From positions 11,428,701-11,492,700 of the forward strand of contig NC_040016.1 of the NCBI RefSeq assembly GCF_000972845.2: a stretch of DNA of 64,000 bases. The letters are read 5' to 3'. Below, one piece after another: positions 26,801 to 41,800 of the stretch (the first letter of the stretch is position 1; each line of letters starts with the position of its first letter). The DNA comes from Larimichthys crocea (taxonomy: Eukaryota > Chordata > Actinopteri > Sciaenidae). The translations under genes and the position numbers were made by a program. The notes under the pieces were generated by a model, which saw only the letters and a list, made by a program, of their open reading frames with translations, made no database searches and was not told the origin of the DNA.

Positions 26801-29800
26801 ATTTTGCTACAGTTACTGATTCATTTTAAAAAAGTGTGAATATCAATCCCATCCGATTTTCAACCCCTTGAGATCACCAGATAAACTAACATGTAAATAC
26901 ACCATTATTTTGTGCTATTTGGTAGATTTTAATGTTAGAGCTGTCTTCTGACAACCACTTGCTTAAATAGCCAGAGGTCTCTATTGCTGCCAATTTGCTG
27001 TGGAAATGAGTTAATAACATTTCTGTGAGCATTTTCTCTGAATATTGATAGTCACAGTTTCAGTCAAAAATAAAAAACTAAAACAAACTGTGAAACCTAA
27101 ATGATATTGTGAATTATAAAAATGATTTTGTCGTTCTGTGGAATGGTCATTTTCAATGTGGGTTTGCTGGTTTGGATTATTCAGTAGGATGTAGTTAGGT
27201 TCCCAGTGGTCTTCAATCCATATCTTTTTATCCAATATTCTCTTTTGTGTCTATGAGAACCCTCAGGAAGGGAAGCAGACTAAAAAACACCCAAAACTGT
27301 GAAAGATATTTCAGCAAAATTAAACTCAGCAGCCACAAATGAACTTTAATACCCTCAAAAATTATGACTTTCGCTTATAAAGAGAGTTGACCATATCAAA
27401 CGACATTATCACAGAGGGGAAGACACGCCACACTTTTTGCATGTCAATGCCATCTGCCAGAAAAGGGGTCCAGTATCTCTAAAATGTCTAATTCCAGTGG
27501 AGAAAAATATTATTCCTCCTAGCTTGATCACCACACACGTTTGAAATCCTGCAGTGCCATCTGAGAGTTGTTTTTTTTTTTAAAGGGTCATAAAACTTTC
27601 CACAATTTAGAGTCAAAACACAGACATTACCGCTGTTATGAGATTTCTAACGTGACAGCAGCTACTTGGATTCACCTTAAAGGTTGAGCACGCCGACATT
27701 TGAAAATGTACTCAGCAGTGTCATGTACGGTTGAATTTGCCAGTTTTTCATGGCATCTAAAACACCACCATGACAAGGCAGATTATCATCCTTCTGCTGT
27801 CCTGGCCGAGGCTACATGTTAATGTATTTACCACGTCTACGTTTGACATCATTAGCCAGATTAGAGCCAGTGCTCTGTCGGCTGATCCCTGCCGTTACAG
27901 GGGGATTTAGAAAGCCTCTGTGGATATGGACAGCCCACTTTTAATCAGCAAACCAAGAGCATGAGAATGTGGACAAGCAAACACTGTGAGTACACAGATG
28001 AGATGTTGGACAAGCTATGCAGAGAGGAAAATCAAATCAAGGTAAGCAAAACAAATCCCCATGTGATGATTACTGGCAGGTATGAAAACGAGATCAAGAG
28101 AAAAACGAGGGAGGAGATAAGAAGATCTGAAGAAGGAGAGACCTTCTGTGATGAGAGATGATCGTCTGTCACGAGGCAAGAAAGAATCTGCCAGCAGTAT
28201 TAATGTGCCAGTGCTGCTTAAGCTGATGGCCCATAGTATGAGAGAAAAAGGGTCTTGGATGCAGAAGATTTCCAAAACTGAAAGCATCGAGTCAAAGTGA
28301 AAATGAGTCTGCTTAGGACAGAATTAGCCGTTGCATGACACACGTGTGCGACTTGTTATGTCGAGTATATTGTATGGTAATAAACTTTACTGCTGTTGCT
28401 GAAGGAGCATAATCCTGTGTGCAACACAAGGAACGTTAAGGAAAGGAGATGCTGGCTGGCCCTGGGAGTTTTATTAGAAATGCGGCCCTGGGTGTGTTTG
28501 AACCCTCCAACAGCAGAGCAGGAATTAGAAGCTAAGCCAAAAAGACCTTGAATCACAGCCAGTGAAAGAAGGATAGTGTGTGTGAAAGTAAATCCTTGAT
28601 CAATGAAAATGTCCCAGGGGTTTTCCGTTTCCTCATGAATTTGGTAAGGAGTCGTTTGAAATTTTACTGAGAAATGTTTTGTTGAAGAACGCCGGTTGAA
28701 TGGCAGCCAATCAGCTCGATCACAAACTGGATCAAGGCACAAGGGAATGTTGTGAAACAAGTCTCAATGAACTTTTAAGATCTATTCACTCTGTTCTTAA
28801 TTACAACACTGACTTTTAAATAGTATGTTAAAGCCCCTTCATGCAGGATTTCAACATTTCGACTTTAGTATCCCCTGGTGAAAAAAGACACCGTGGGAGA
28901 CAGCAATACACGTTGTTTAATATGGCCATGATTATTAAGAAAAATGCTTAAAATTCCGCATCCATCGTGTTAAAATTTCTTGTCTTAAACAATATCGTCA
29001 AATATATTAAACTTAGTTCCTGTTCAGATGTCTTGTACACATGAACTCTAGCTGTAGCATGCAAGTGTTTTCAACAAAAAAAAAGCCCTAAAAACCCACT
29101 TCACACTTTCGATGTTGAGAAAGTTCCACTCGCTGTGTGGTTCTTGGCCTGATCGCTGAGGTTTTGTTGACAGAACCAATGAGAATGCAAGAGACTGCTT
29201 GTCGGCAGTGTTTATTACCTGGCCAGAAAAGTCGATTTCCCCATTTGCTGGCCTACCTTGGTAGTGACAGCACATCGCTCCCCCCCATGGCAGAAATCAC
29301 AGTGAACATGAGTTCATCACCCGGGATGCAGTGATGAACTGATTTCACTATTAACCATAGATTAAAATGGGGTAATGGTGCGAAGTCGTGGTGAGTCAAA
29401 AGTTGGGCTTTCCGTGCAATGTAAACCAATAAATGTCATAAGGCAGGAAAATGAGCACTGCACCATTAATACATTTAAAGCTCATCAAAATGGCACATGC
29501 AGTCCCCTCAAGGACATAACACTTACATAAGAGATGTTCTCAATTTCCTTTTTTTTTCATTTTTACTAGAACTTCAGGAAACAAACAAAAGTGCTCTTGT
29601 GATTTTATACACCTGCCTCTGCAGTACTGTGAAATAAATGGATGGATTATAAGCGTGAAACCAGGATTTTCCCCTCAGACTCAAAATCGTAGCATCAAAG
29701 TCTATAATCGTTGCATTCCTACTGTGCACTACCTGCGAGTTAGTGACTAGCTGGCAAACATCGTAAAAGATTTAGCAGCTAAACAGCTTGATATTTCCCT

Positions 29801-32800
29801 CAGGAAGGAGAGCGAATAATGGACAGAGTCCAAATAAATGATGTTTAACTGCTGGATGTGTAAATAAGCAAACCCTTGCCATGTCAATCCAGGTGATCAT
29901 ATGTCAATGTTGTGCCCACAACTTGTTCCTGCTGCCCGAGTTGGTGGGAAAAACATAGCCTGCTACTTTATATTCAGGCTTTATGTTTGTGATTAAACAT
30001 TTGACACTGGAAGCCTACTGCATGAAAATGGATACAACGATATATAATATGACTCACTGCAGCTTATGACAAGAGTTCTTGTACTCTTGACTTTTCATAA
30101 AGCAAAGTGTAATAGACAGATCTCTGCTTGGTTCCAGAGGACCTCAACACTGTGACAACCATGCAATGACAACAATGAGCTTGGCAATGTTTGACATCAT
30201 CTTCAAGTGGAAGCGAAGTAGGATTCAACAACAAAAGACTGCCAAGGAGGACACATTAAAAAGATTGTGTACTTGGTAAATGCAACATATCAAAAAGACA
30301 CAAGTCATGATGTGGAAAACAAAACACAACTCGCAAGGACATAGAACAACACATTCCATTCACAACTTGGGCTCAGTTTTCCAACAAACACCCAAGGACG
30401 GATCTTTGTTAGAAGAAACGTGGTTCATGAATGCATTCATCCACATCTGACATGAATGATAAAGCAGGTCAGTGCAACCCAGAAAATACAGAGGTGGAAG
30501 AAAGATTACTGCTAATAATCAGAAAACCAATTAATTCAACAGAACTTGTGAATTTGTGGCGTATTCAACGTCTAAAATGTCATTTGAGATTAGTGAAGTA
30601 TTTTTGAAGTGAACACGCGTTATATTCATCTGGTTTAGGTAATACTTAAATTTACTATTCAATCAAAAGATTTTAGATTTCTGTGAGTTCAGTCTATCAT
30701 GTCATGGTCTTTCTAAAAGGGTAGCACTAATGGAAACCTAGTTACCGTTTAGAGCAAACTAATCAGTTCCACGACACCGAGAGGTGACTTGCTAAATATT
30801 TAGTTGTCCTCTTCTAAATGTTGTTGGCATGATATTATTTTGTGGTAATATTGTTCAATTATCCTGCTTTTCACACTGCTTAGCTATCCAAAATTGTCTC
30901 CCTGTGCCCAAATTTACAGCCAGCCATGTTATTTCCATCTTTGTAAATAAGCAGCTCGGAGCACCGCACGACTGTCCCAGTGGCCTTGGTTGTCACGGGG
31001 GCTAACAACTCTCATTACGATCAAACGCAAAACATGAAACTCCTCTCTGAGAGGAACAGTGCCAAAAGCAGAGGAGCTCAATTAAGGTCAGGGTTTTCAC
31101 ACAAATGGTCTACAGATTAGCTGATTGGAAAAAAAAAAAAAAAAAAGGCAATGGTTTGAAATAGCAGTTAATCAACTAAGCTGCAAAATATCCAGTAGAA
31201 AAAGCATGAAGGCCGATACTAGTAGTGAGTGGTAAGGATAACATCCTTTATCACTGAATATAGAGTTTTTTAATTTCATGTTAAATATGTTTTGTGGAGT
31301 GGTACATTCTGTGGAAATCCAATTTAAACCAGTTTCTAGATAAAATCACCACCACCACCATTTCATGGCTATTTCATCCTTGTTTGTTTTGTTTTATAGA
31401 TGCTTCATGTCCTGTACCTCATCCTGTTCCTGTCTCTTTTTGTGTTTTTCTTTTACTTTATCCCTGTTTCAATCATTGTTTCTTCTATAAAGTCACTACT
31501 GTTTTGTTTTTGCACCATTCAAAACAAAATCTCCACATGAAACGTCTGGTTTCAGCTAATCCAGGGGGCTATCCAATATTGCCATCAGGCTTTCCTGCTG
31601 GATAATTAGCAACACTGCCGGTGCCTGCGATGATCTGACACAGTGGTTCTCAACCTTTTAGAGTTGTGGCACCCTCCCTGGCCCAGAATAATTAGGTTAG
31701 GTTTTCGGATTTATTTAAGTAACAGCACCTTCACAGCTAAAAGTCCACATGTGTGCTTTAGGCCTAAAAGAATACTAATAGTAAATGAAATACATTCTTA
31801 TATCACTGGAGGCAATTAAGCCTCAGTAAATCGCCTTTACTATCTAGTGTTTGTGAGTTTCTGTCCCCTATGTTGAATGTATTTTAAGAAATTATTTTTA
31901 TTTTATTCTCCACAATCATTTGGCAACCCCCTTGGCTGTCCTGGCTCCCAGGCTGAGAACCACACAACCAGAAATCAAATGTGTAAAAGAGGTAGACATC
32001 TTAAGTTAAACTATATGGCTGAATCTCTGCCCAGCTCGACCTCCGAGATTTAAATTTTGTATTTTGCAAATTTTGTAATCAGTGAGTTTTAAAGTGCTAG
32101 TCCACAACAGCTTTGGTGATGCATACCTGTCTTTCCTGTGTTTTTCATGGTGGTCTGGTTGGAGGACTCAGTACTGAACTTCTCAAGCACCAGCGCCTGA
32201 TACTCCTCTGAAACCGAAGCTTGTTCATCGGAAATGTCCACAGGTGATTGGTTCTTCGCGGCACATTCTGGGTATGAGGCTGCCCAGCCTCGAGGTCCAT
32301 GGCTTCCTGCAGACAGAGAAGAAACAAGAGCTTATGAAAAATGCAGACTGGTGCCCAGAAATCTCCTTTGTCTCAGAGTTGGGGCTATAACACACACACA
32401 CACACAAAATTATAAACACTGACAATATTACTGCTACAGCAACAGCCAGGTTTCAATATGCCCTTTATTGGAAATTGAGAAAAAAGAGGACAATGGTTCT
32501 TTAGTATTCATTTAGCTGCTGTGCCCTCTAAACCCTTCCAACAGCTGGGAAAACATGTAAACACAATGAAAATTCATCATCTGGCTAGAGGCAATCCCAG
32601 CGCTAATTGTCCATATATGATATAAATATCCAAATGAGGCTTATTCCTACAGTGCTACACTTAGTGAAACTGAGCCTAGTATGTGTTCAGAGTTAATGTG
32701 GGTTCTTTGCCTTGGATGTGTTTAAAAAAAAAAAAAAAAAAACTAAAGAAACATTACACCAAATGGGCTATTCCAAGAGAAAATACTCCACTTTAACAAT

Positions 32801-35800
32801 TCATGTGCAGAAAACGCTGTAAACGAACTTCCTATACAATCCCCATCCACTCTCTGCTCTTTTAATCCTCTATCCCCTACAGTGTCGCTTCTACAAAGGA
32901 ATAATCCACAACCGACAGGGGTCCCCTTGATCTCTTCTCGGGTACAATGGGCCAATGCAACAACAAAAGCTGTGGGATCAGGGGAACAAGGAAGCATGCA
33001 TGGATTTTAACTTTTCTGGGTTAACACAATATTCATGATCCCATTCCCAACAGATATAGGGCAACTTTGCTACTGGCTCATGAAAATGATATGAGAACTC
33101 CTCTTTACTGAAACACCCCGTATCAAGACTGGCTTTACGTCTTGCTCTGAATAAACACCTTGCTGCTGATGACACTGTGCTTCAGTCCCACGAAGAGACG
33201 GTGCCTTTCAGGATTAATTTTGAAATATCCAATGTTTCACCACGTCAACCAGAAAACAACCGTAAACATGCACGAGGTGTGTCAGGCACAAAAACAAGAA
33301 TCATTTCATTCACCTCCAATGAATGTCACCAGGTTAGAAAAAAAAGGTGCACTACACACCGTTAAGCCCTTGGAAATACCTCAGATTTGTCCAGTGACTT
33401 AAATTAAAATCAATTGTCTTCTAAACACCACCTGAAAGATTATAGACTGGTGAGGTCTGGAAGGCACATGGATTTGAGCTGCATTTCTAATTAATGCTAC
33501 TGCATTAGCAAGCAGGATTAAATTTGTCAGTCATGGCTTTAGACTTAGCAATATGTCCATGCACCAGAACAACACCAATATTTCATACCCTGGAACAGAG
33601 CCCATTATGAATACACTACTATTACTATGAGGCAAGCTGCTTATATATAAATGAAGTGACTATTTAACTTATTTTAATGAAAAGTGGTCGGTGCATAAAT
33701 AAATTTAAAAAAACTATTCAGCTTTTATGGAGAAAAATAATACACACATTGATCTATTATATTTAATTTATGTTTGCTGACAACTTAGCCATAACATTAC
33801 AAACTCTAATAACTTACTACCCTGTAATTTTGGTACACATGGAAAAAAAAAGTTCCACATCTAGCAAAGCTAGATTCATTTATTTTAGCCTCATGAGTTG
33901 GGTTGATGAAATATTCAATATTTAACTCACAATTCGTAGTCATGTTGTGTAAAAATCCCAACACAACTGACATCTATTAAACCCGTCTATTATATTACAA
34001 AAAATATAATACAATGCTTTTATTTTAAGAAACATTATCATTAGCCAACATATAGTTATCTGATTTTTTACCAAACTACCAAATATCAGCATCAGCCTTA
34101 AAAATCCAACATGGGTCAGGCTATTAATCAAGACAATATTATATTAGTTCACTCGTTTGCTCACACTGTTGTATGAATTTTTTAGAGTACGTCTCTGAAT
34201 GTTTTCTAGGACAAACGATGGAGCTCAGACTGAAACTGTGTAGGGTTAGCTGTATATTTACACAGTTTGGATAAGTATTGTTGATAAAGTAGTACACACT
34301 TGAGGCACTTGTACAATTGGATACGACTTACTCCCATCCCAGCTGTGTTTGAAGAAAATATATATTCTCGTTGGCAGAGCTGTCTAGAGTACAATGCCTC
34401 CAGTTGCTTTGAACATTTACCATTCCCCTGACCGACAAAGTGAGCTATGTGGGCTACCAACAATAAAAAAAATAAAAAAAATCAAAAAAAATCATGGTTC
34501 TCCAGTGGGCAATTTCAAGCCCCATTTTCTTGCTTTTCTTCTTTCTCCTCTAGAGTGAATCGTGGCAAACTACAAAAAACATTTTCACGTGTTGTTGAGA
34601 TATACAGGGCCTCACAAAACATGACTGACATATTTCACAACAACTATAATTTCTTAGGTCAACTGGAAGGAGAATAGATGTTGACTCAGAATATGAAAAA
34701 AAAAAAAAAAACGACACAAAAACAAAATCAATAGCTTAACAAATCAGAAACGCATGATGCAAGAAGCAAAGTGTACTGAACCGAGTAAAATGTGTCACAG
34801 GTTGAAGTGAAACTAGAGAGAAGTGTCATCTTTGGCTAATTTTCCATTAAAACACACATTACATCCCATTTACTGTACTGCAAGAGATATAATTCTGCCT
34901 TTCAAGAAGAGAAAGGGAGGAGCAGCGCTACAATCAGATAAGTGAGGGTTGCACAGCAGTCGATTAATCTGTCTCATTGCCATCCATCAGAATGACTATA
35001 ATCCTAGTGGTTAAGACTTTCCCCCGCGCAAGCCATGCCACTCTATCAGGCTGAGGTGAACAAATTAAAAATAAGTACATGTTTTAAAATGTTGTAGATT
35101 GATTTATCTAAAACATTACACGCCACATTTGCAACTATATTCGGCATATGGCTCCGACAGAACGGCACACTCGCGTACACACACGCACTTGGCTGCACGA
35201 CACATTTGTTCTAATGAAAATCTTTATAGCTGCTATAAGGCAATTCATGCAGTATACTGATAGTTTTATATCCTTATGATGGACAAAGATGAGTGAGTTA
35301 CGCTGATGTTTCAGCTCGCCTTCCATGAACGTAACAATATTTGGCAGAATTTATCGGTTACCATTGTTGCTGGGTAAAGTCCGGTCCTCTGTAACAGTAA
35401 CCTACCCTGGGTGAGGATTCCTGAAATACCACATACGGCTCTGATTTGTGGAAATGGGAAAATCAGTCTGATTATAGGGCTAGTACAGTAACTACCTGTG
35501 TAAAGCACTTGATGCCCAGCTGGACTGTAGTACACAGCTGCTTGAGATGAGATTGAATGGTACATAAATTAGCAGTGTTACCATAAAATAAAACACGAAT
35601 CACAGCTGAATGTTAATCACAGTAGAAGGAGGTTTTTTTTTTCTTTTTCTTTTTATATCTGTTTTGACCTGAAGATAAGCTGAGCAAATGATCCGTCTCT
35701 CATCATCTTCGACACTTCTAAGGTGTAATTCAAAACAATACAATAGCCCTGCAACAAAGCCTACCTCTGTGAAGCTTGTACTGTTCTATATTTATTGAAA

Positions 35801-38800
35801 CTGTGAAAGTGAGGTGTGATTTTTTGATTTTAGAGTATTTAGCTTGCCGTGCTATTATTTGTTCTATGTGTTTTTGCTCTTTCTAATGAAAGATACATTG
35901 AAATATATTTCACTTGCTTCACAGTGACTATCAGTAGTGTATTTGTATACCAGGCTCGCCCTGGAAACGATGATAGCACCTTTATGGACAGAAATGTCTA
36001 AAATAAACAGTATGGACTGATTAATCTGGTCAGCTGTTTACAGTAGGAAGTAGCAACTTCTGATTGCAAGAGATGGATGAAACATGACTCATTTGTGTGT
36101 GTGTGTGTGGTATCCTTGAAGGATTCACACAATGTGTCAGTGGCATTATGTGTAAACAATAACTGTTTATGAAACATACGGATGTCTCAGTTTCAATAAC
36201 ATTCGGCACAGATCTGATGACAAAACGTCTACGTCAGGATTTTGAGAGAGATTCAATAATGTCTCCATTTTGTTATTTTGGATCTATACTTGAATGCAGC
36301 CCAGAGATGTTTATAATGTGTGTACTGTTTGTTAATCCAATCCAATCCTGTTCTGGGCTCACTTCTGTGTGCTCTGACACCACTCTCTGCCATCTACTTG
36401 TTTTAAGTAAAACAGGCACATGTTTCTCTCAATCTGGCACTTTCAGTTCCAGGCGTCATCCCATTAACCTTGGGATAAACAGCCTTGCCTGTGCTACCAT
36501 GGTAATGCTGACAGAATGGCGATTGCCTTGTCATTTCCGTTTTGTCCCTCGGAGAGAAAGCATCCATGCTGTATGCTGCCTGGCAGACCTCCCAGAATTG
36601 GCACACTGGCACTTGCAAAAAAAAAAATCTACGCTGATCAGTCCATATGTATGAGTGGCAGTGACAACAAAACATGGCCAGCAGAAATGAGGCACGGTGT
36701 CAGGAGCACAGAGGAGGGTCACAACTGTTGTCTTAGATGGAGCAGTGGTAAGTGAGATCAAGCCTTGTGTCTCCTGCAAAACTCTTTCAGTGAATGCAGG
36801 AGCATCGGATAACATTTTGAAACAACATTCCTGGTGTCAGTTTCAATATGCTGATAACACCCCAGATGGTGGAGACACAGGCACTGCAGCACTGGGGAGT
36901 ATCAAATGTCCAGGTTAGACAGCTGATGAGCTCGGGGCTTGTGCAAGGTGAGGACGGGTCGGAAATATCCACTGAGTCTGTCAACTGATGACCAACTAAT
37001 GACAGATATTTTCTCTTATATTAGCCAGTAATATTTAGGATGGTTTCTGGCATCTCTAAAATCATAGACTTATTGAAATGTATGTGATCTCTCAGTGAAA
37101 ACAGGTCCAACGTGGCGACAACATCACCTCGCAGGAAAAAGTCAAATTAGTCAAACTTGGAAGAATCAAAATGTGGAAGAGAAAACAAGTGCAACTGGGG
37201 TAAATTTATTACATAAACCGTCACTGTGTAAACACCAAAGAAACTTCAGCTTCTCAGACTGCGTAAGCTTTGACATTTTGACATGTCATAGTAGGAAACT
37301 AGTAGGTGTATTAATGATTGCTGCACTTAAGTAAGAGGAGGAATTGCTATTGTGTGTGCTGGTTACTGGGACACTTAATAGCACTGATGGTTCAGATCCA
37401 TTAAGCCGACCTGTGTGTTTCCTGCTGTGTGGTGGACTGTAAAGCCAGATAGATCAAAATATCCATTCATAAAGTCATGCCGCTAGCACATTTCTTTTTT
37501 CTTCAAATGAGCCAGAAATACCTGATGCGGACAATGTAGATACATATTCTACCTATTTACAGCAGTATATATTCATCTAATATGGATCTTCCACATGGAT
37601 GGAGCCTTTACTGTGTAAGTGGAGAGCTTTCCTGGCTCCTTTACTCAAAATGAACTCCAGCATCATACAAATCCATGTACTTCTCTGCCATAACAAGCAT
37701 ATCCCTCTCCTATCCACTGTAAACTGCAATATTTTTTTGTGCAAAACAAACCAACAGTCTTTGTCCCTTCCTCCAGCATCGCTTCGTTCCACTGTCTCTG
37801 CCCTACAGATCTCTTTACATGCTTCCTTGCAGCTCTGTGACCTAATGGCTGGGATGTGACGAAGGCAAGGGAGAGAGTTCAGCGCATAGCTGAATGAACT
37901 GTGAGAAAAAGAGAGCAGACTCTACTTAACGATGCCAATTATGAGCATTTAACAATAAAGATACTGTCTCCCAACTGCAGCGGGTTTAACAACCAGCCAC
38001 GGTGGATATAACTTCTTGGATTCACTAATACCTAGAGTCTAACTGCATGTAAGTACAATCAAAGTGAGGAAAATCATTCTGGCAAAATTGGGGCAGCCAA
38101 TTTTGGTATCTGAATGTTCCCGACTCCAAATGAGGTCACGCTGCCAAAACTACAAAATGTTACACCAGAGTGAAATGTGTGACTAAACAACCACCAAGGA
38201 CAGGGTCATTTGTTGCTGTCATTACTGTACAGTTAAACAAGTAGAATATATTTCTATTACTAAAAAAAAGAAAAAACGTCACTGAGAAGTTTCACCACAC
38301 CCACAGAAGTCTTACTGAGATAAACAGTGGAAGCTTTCACGCAAATGAAAGAATGTTTATGAAAGTGAATCATCAATTGCAACAATTAGCCTTCTGTCTC
38401 TGTGTGTGCATGATTTTATATTCATAGGGAAGTGTACTTTCAAAAGGAGTTTCTTGTCAGATTCCTTTATTGGCCAGTCTGCATAAGACGCCTCAATTAT
38501 CAGTGAACCATGAAGGTAAAAACCATAATGCCCTCAGTGGGCGTCAGTAGGCTTCAAAGACAAGTGAGAGAATATGAAATGAAGAACAGTGTTTTTTTTT
38601 TGTTTTTTTTAACCAAGGAATTATAAAACGCAAAAATAATTGCAGTCCACTTCAGTGCTCTTAAAAGGTTTTTTTTTTTCTCAACATTGTCCAACATCTA
38701 ACTTCTCAAAGGAGATCTGAAGGAACAGGTACTCAATATATCAGCACAGTTTGCAAGAATGGAACAAGGGCAAGGCATCTGGGGTCACTGCTGGGGACAC

Positions 38801-41800
38801 GCAGGATGATGAATGAGTGAGTCTTCAGTTACACTTCAAATTAAAATAGGTGCATTTATTTGACCTTGTCAGAACTGACTGTTCTGACTGTCATGGACAA
38901 AAGGTAGAAGAAGTAAAAGCACCAAAAATAATCTTTTTGTATTCCTTCTCTGGGACAACAGTGAGAATTAAGGCTGAGCAAGTTAATGAAAATGACAATA
39001 TTTGGAAAGCTGAGAGTAGAAAGTCGGACATCCATGTTTCTTCAAGATAGGATGACCAGAAACAAGATATCATTTTTGCTAAATGTGTAGCAAATGTAAT
39101 GTAGCAAATGTGCTATTTGCTATGGCCTTCAAATGTGATTAATAAAATCTAAATATATGTGAGGTAGGTTTAGGTTAGCTTTGCAATAGAGCTGCATTAG
39201 TCCAAATAGAACATGAATCAGCAGCAATTTTAATAATCAACGAACTGCTTAAGTCATTTTTAAAGCAAAAATAAACTGATGTTTTACAGATCCAACAATT
39301 AATCAAGAAGATAATCTGCAGATTGCAACTAATGATTATTGCCATTATTGACTGAAGAATTAATATAGATCAGGAGTAAACAAGACTAGGCAGGATTAGT
39401 CATTACAAGTAGATAGTCTAGACTGTTTTTCAGGGAGGATACAAGGTTGAGCTACAATGAATGTACAAGGTAAAATCTCCTCTCATGTAAATACATATTT
39501 AATTATTGCACAACCTTCACATTATACATTTTATTCATCATTACTTAACAATCTACAATAATGTTATATTTACCAGCCGTGACAGCATTGGTTACATGCT
39601 GCGACAGTGTTGGCTGATATTGTTTTCACCTTGTGAGTGAGTGTGTGTGTCATCATGGCAATATGTGGTCCTGGAGACACATACCTCAGCGGGAAATACC
39701 ACTGTGATGTTTTTCCAATACTAGCAGGTGCCCGTATATCTATCAGTGGACGGACATTGTGATAGAGTCACGAGATTGTACAGGTCTGAATTTGAGAACA
39801 AAATGAAGAAAGAGCCGGGAGATGGATGTGGACTAAACGTCATAATGTAGTAATGACAACTGAGTACTCATGGGTCACAATGTCATGTTGAAAGGCATTG
39901 TGGTCGGTCTCCAGTTTCCATTATTTTAAATTATATTTTACGCTTTAAAATAATATTCAATTTATATTTTAGCTGCTGCGATATTTTACGTCTTGGATTC
40001 TAATTAGATTTTGTTCCACTTAAATCATTTTTCTTTGTACACTTTTTTATAGGCAATATATCTGTAGAGCACAACTGAAGGGAGCCCGAGATCCAAGAAC
40101 TTTATTGCGAAAGACTGCTTCGCTGTAATTGTTGTGTACATGCCAATAAAAGTACTTGAACATTTACAGTCATGGATTTCAATCTGAGTAATGCAATTCA
40201 TTAAAATTTCTCGTGAACATATTAATAAATGAAAAATATAATGACATTTGTTGTGTGCATATTCAAATTCACCAGATTTGACAAACAAGAGTACAAAAAA
40301 ATAGATCAGCATCACAGCAGGTTATAACAGAATCAAAATATAGTTAATATAGTAACTACTGTTTTAAAGGGGGGAGAAAAAAGGGGAAAAAAGGAGAAGA
40401 GAAAATGCTGTATATGTGAATAAGATGTGAAGCATAATTATTAATAAAGATATACTTTAAAAAAAAAAAATGTTGCTATGTTACTACTGTATGGCCATGG
40501 AGTAATTGTATTCCTATAGCACATGAATCTTTGAATCTTGAAGCAGTCGGGGGACAATGGAAGAAGCTGTGGGACAGAACGGAGTGTTGTAGCATAGCTG
40601 CTCCCACATCTGGAGCAACACATCTGTCTGCTCTGTTCTAATCCACAAAACACGTAAAAAAGGTATTTAAGCACATTTCCCTCACCTATTTTACTGAAAA
40701 TGATCATGATCATAATACAGTTTTATTAAAATTGACTACTGGCCTACTATAGGTTACACTCATTCCTGTATACACCAATTCTTGACTTCCCTTTATCTGT
40801 GTCAAACTCCACAACTCCCCTCCTCTGTAGATCTTTCACAACACTAACAGATTTGATGAATATGATAAATACAGCCCCCATAATTACAACTTTCCATCAT
40901 TCTATCCTGAGCGACTACAGTATCAGCTTCCTTGGAGTTAGTGCAGTCACCAACTGTGACAGGTGATTAAAGGTCTAGCTGTTCTGGGAGATAGCTGGCA
41001 GGAGGTTCAGATAAGATAACTACTTCCACCCTGAGTGTAATGCCAAAGCCAAAGTGACAGAAAAAGCAGACAAGATCCAATGAATCATCAGATCCAGTGG
41101 ATCATCAATAATCCTGTACTATCTCAACCATCAAAATGAAACTCTGCCAGAGTCATTTTCAAGTTGCACTCCCTTCTGCTGATGCTGCAGGTCACTTACT
41201 GACCCATGTTACATAAGTTCAAATTGGTTTTTATATAACACAACGCCAGTTACTCTAGATTGTGGTGATGACTGATATGATAAGACACAAGTTTTGTTAA
41301 ATGGTTCTGAACGTATGAGTCAGATTTCTGGGCCCCAGACCGCTTCCAAGGGTGGTCTGAAGTGGTACTTCACCGAGATATTAATCTACTTTATTACTCT
41401 GGAAGATCTGCATTCATCTATCATGTCCTACGACTGTAACCCAAGCCACCACTATGCTTCTAGCAGACTCATCCAAAAGCTGTTCTGTGCTGCTGTCTGC
41501 CTGCCATGGGAGGTTGTAGGCCAAATTAATCCCTTGTACAGTAACAATCTTCAAGCACAAACACTATTTCTGCCACTACATTAGAAACAAAGTTCTTCAG
41601 ATTTCACTGAACCTTTATCAAGAACTGTCCAAAAAAAAAAAAAAAAAAAAAAACAGCCAGCTTTTCAGACAAGCTCCCATGATTGAAACAAAAAGGATCA
41701 GACTAAGCGGTCATCTCGACAGAGCTCATGAAGCAAACCAGCATCAAGAAAATAATCTTTTGTAGTTCTAGCAGTTTCCCTTAAGCATTTCATAGCAATC

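Larger units (their letters stand above)
25548..32126 (-). other. ptprg: 6.6-kb intron between exons W2 and W3
   Basis: No exon was recognised. Contents are an AAAT microsatellite at 25891-25919, a CAGA tetranucleotide tract at 26415-26443, a possible teleost repeat fragment at about 29755-29880, a poly-A tract at 31129-31146 and a hAT-type short element at 31641-31966. The rest is AT-rich single-copy-looking DNA. Confidence 0.8.

Noticed and set aside
34990..35040. tRNA-like stretch TAGTGGTTAAG as possible SINE A box
   Set aside because: No matching B box at the right distance and no cloverleaf could be drawn.
36169..36654. 161-codon plus-strand open frame
   Set aside because: No recognisable domain, no splice or promoter context, and mixed composition like surrounding intron. 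Judged a chance frame.
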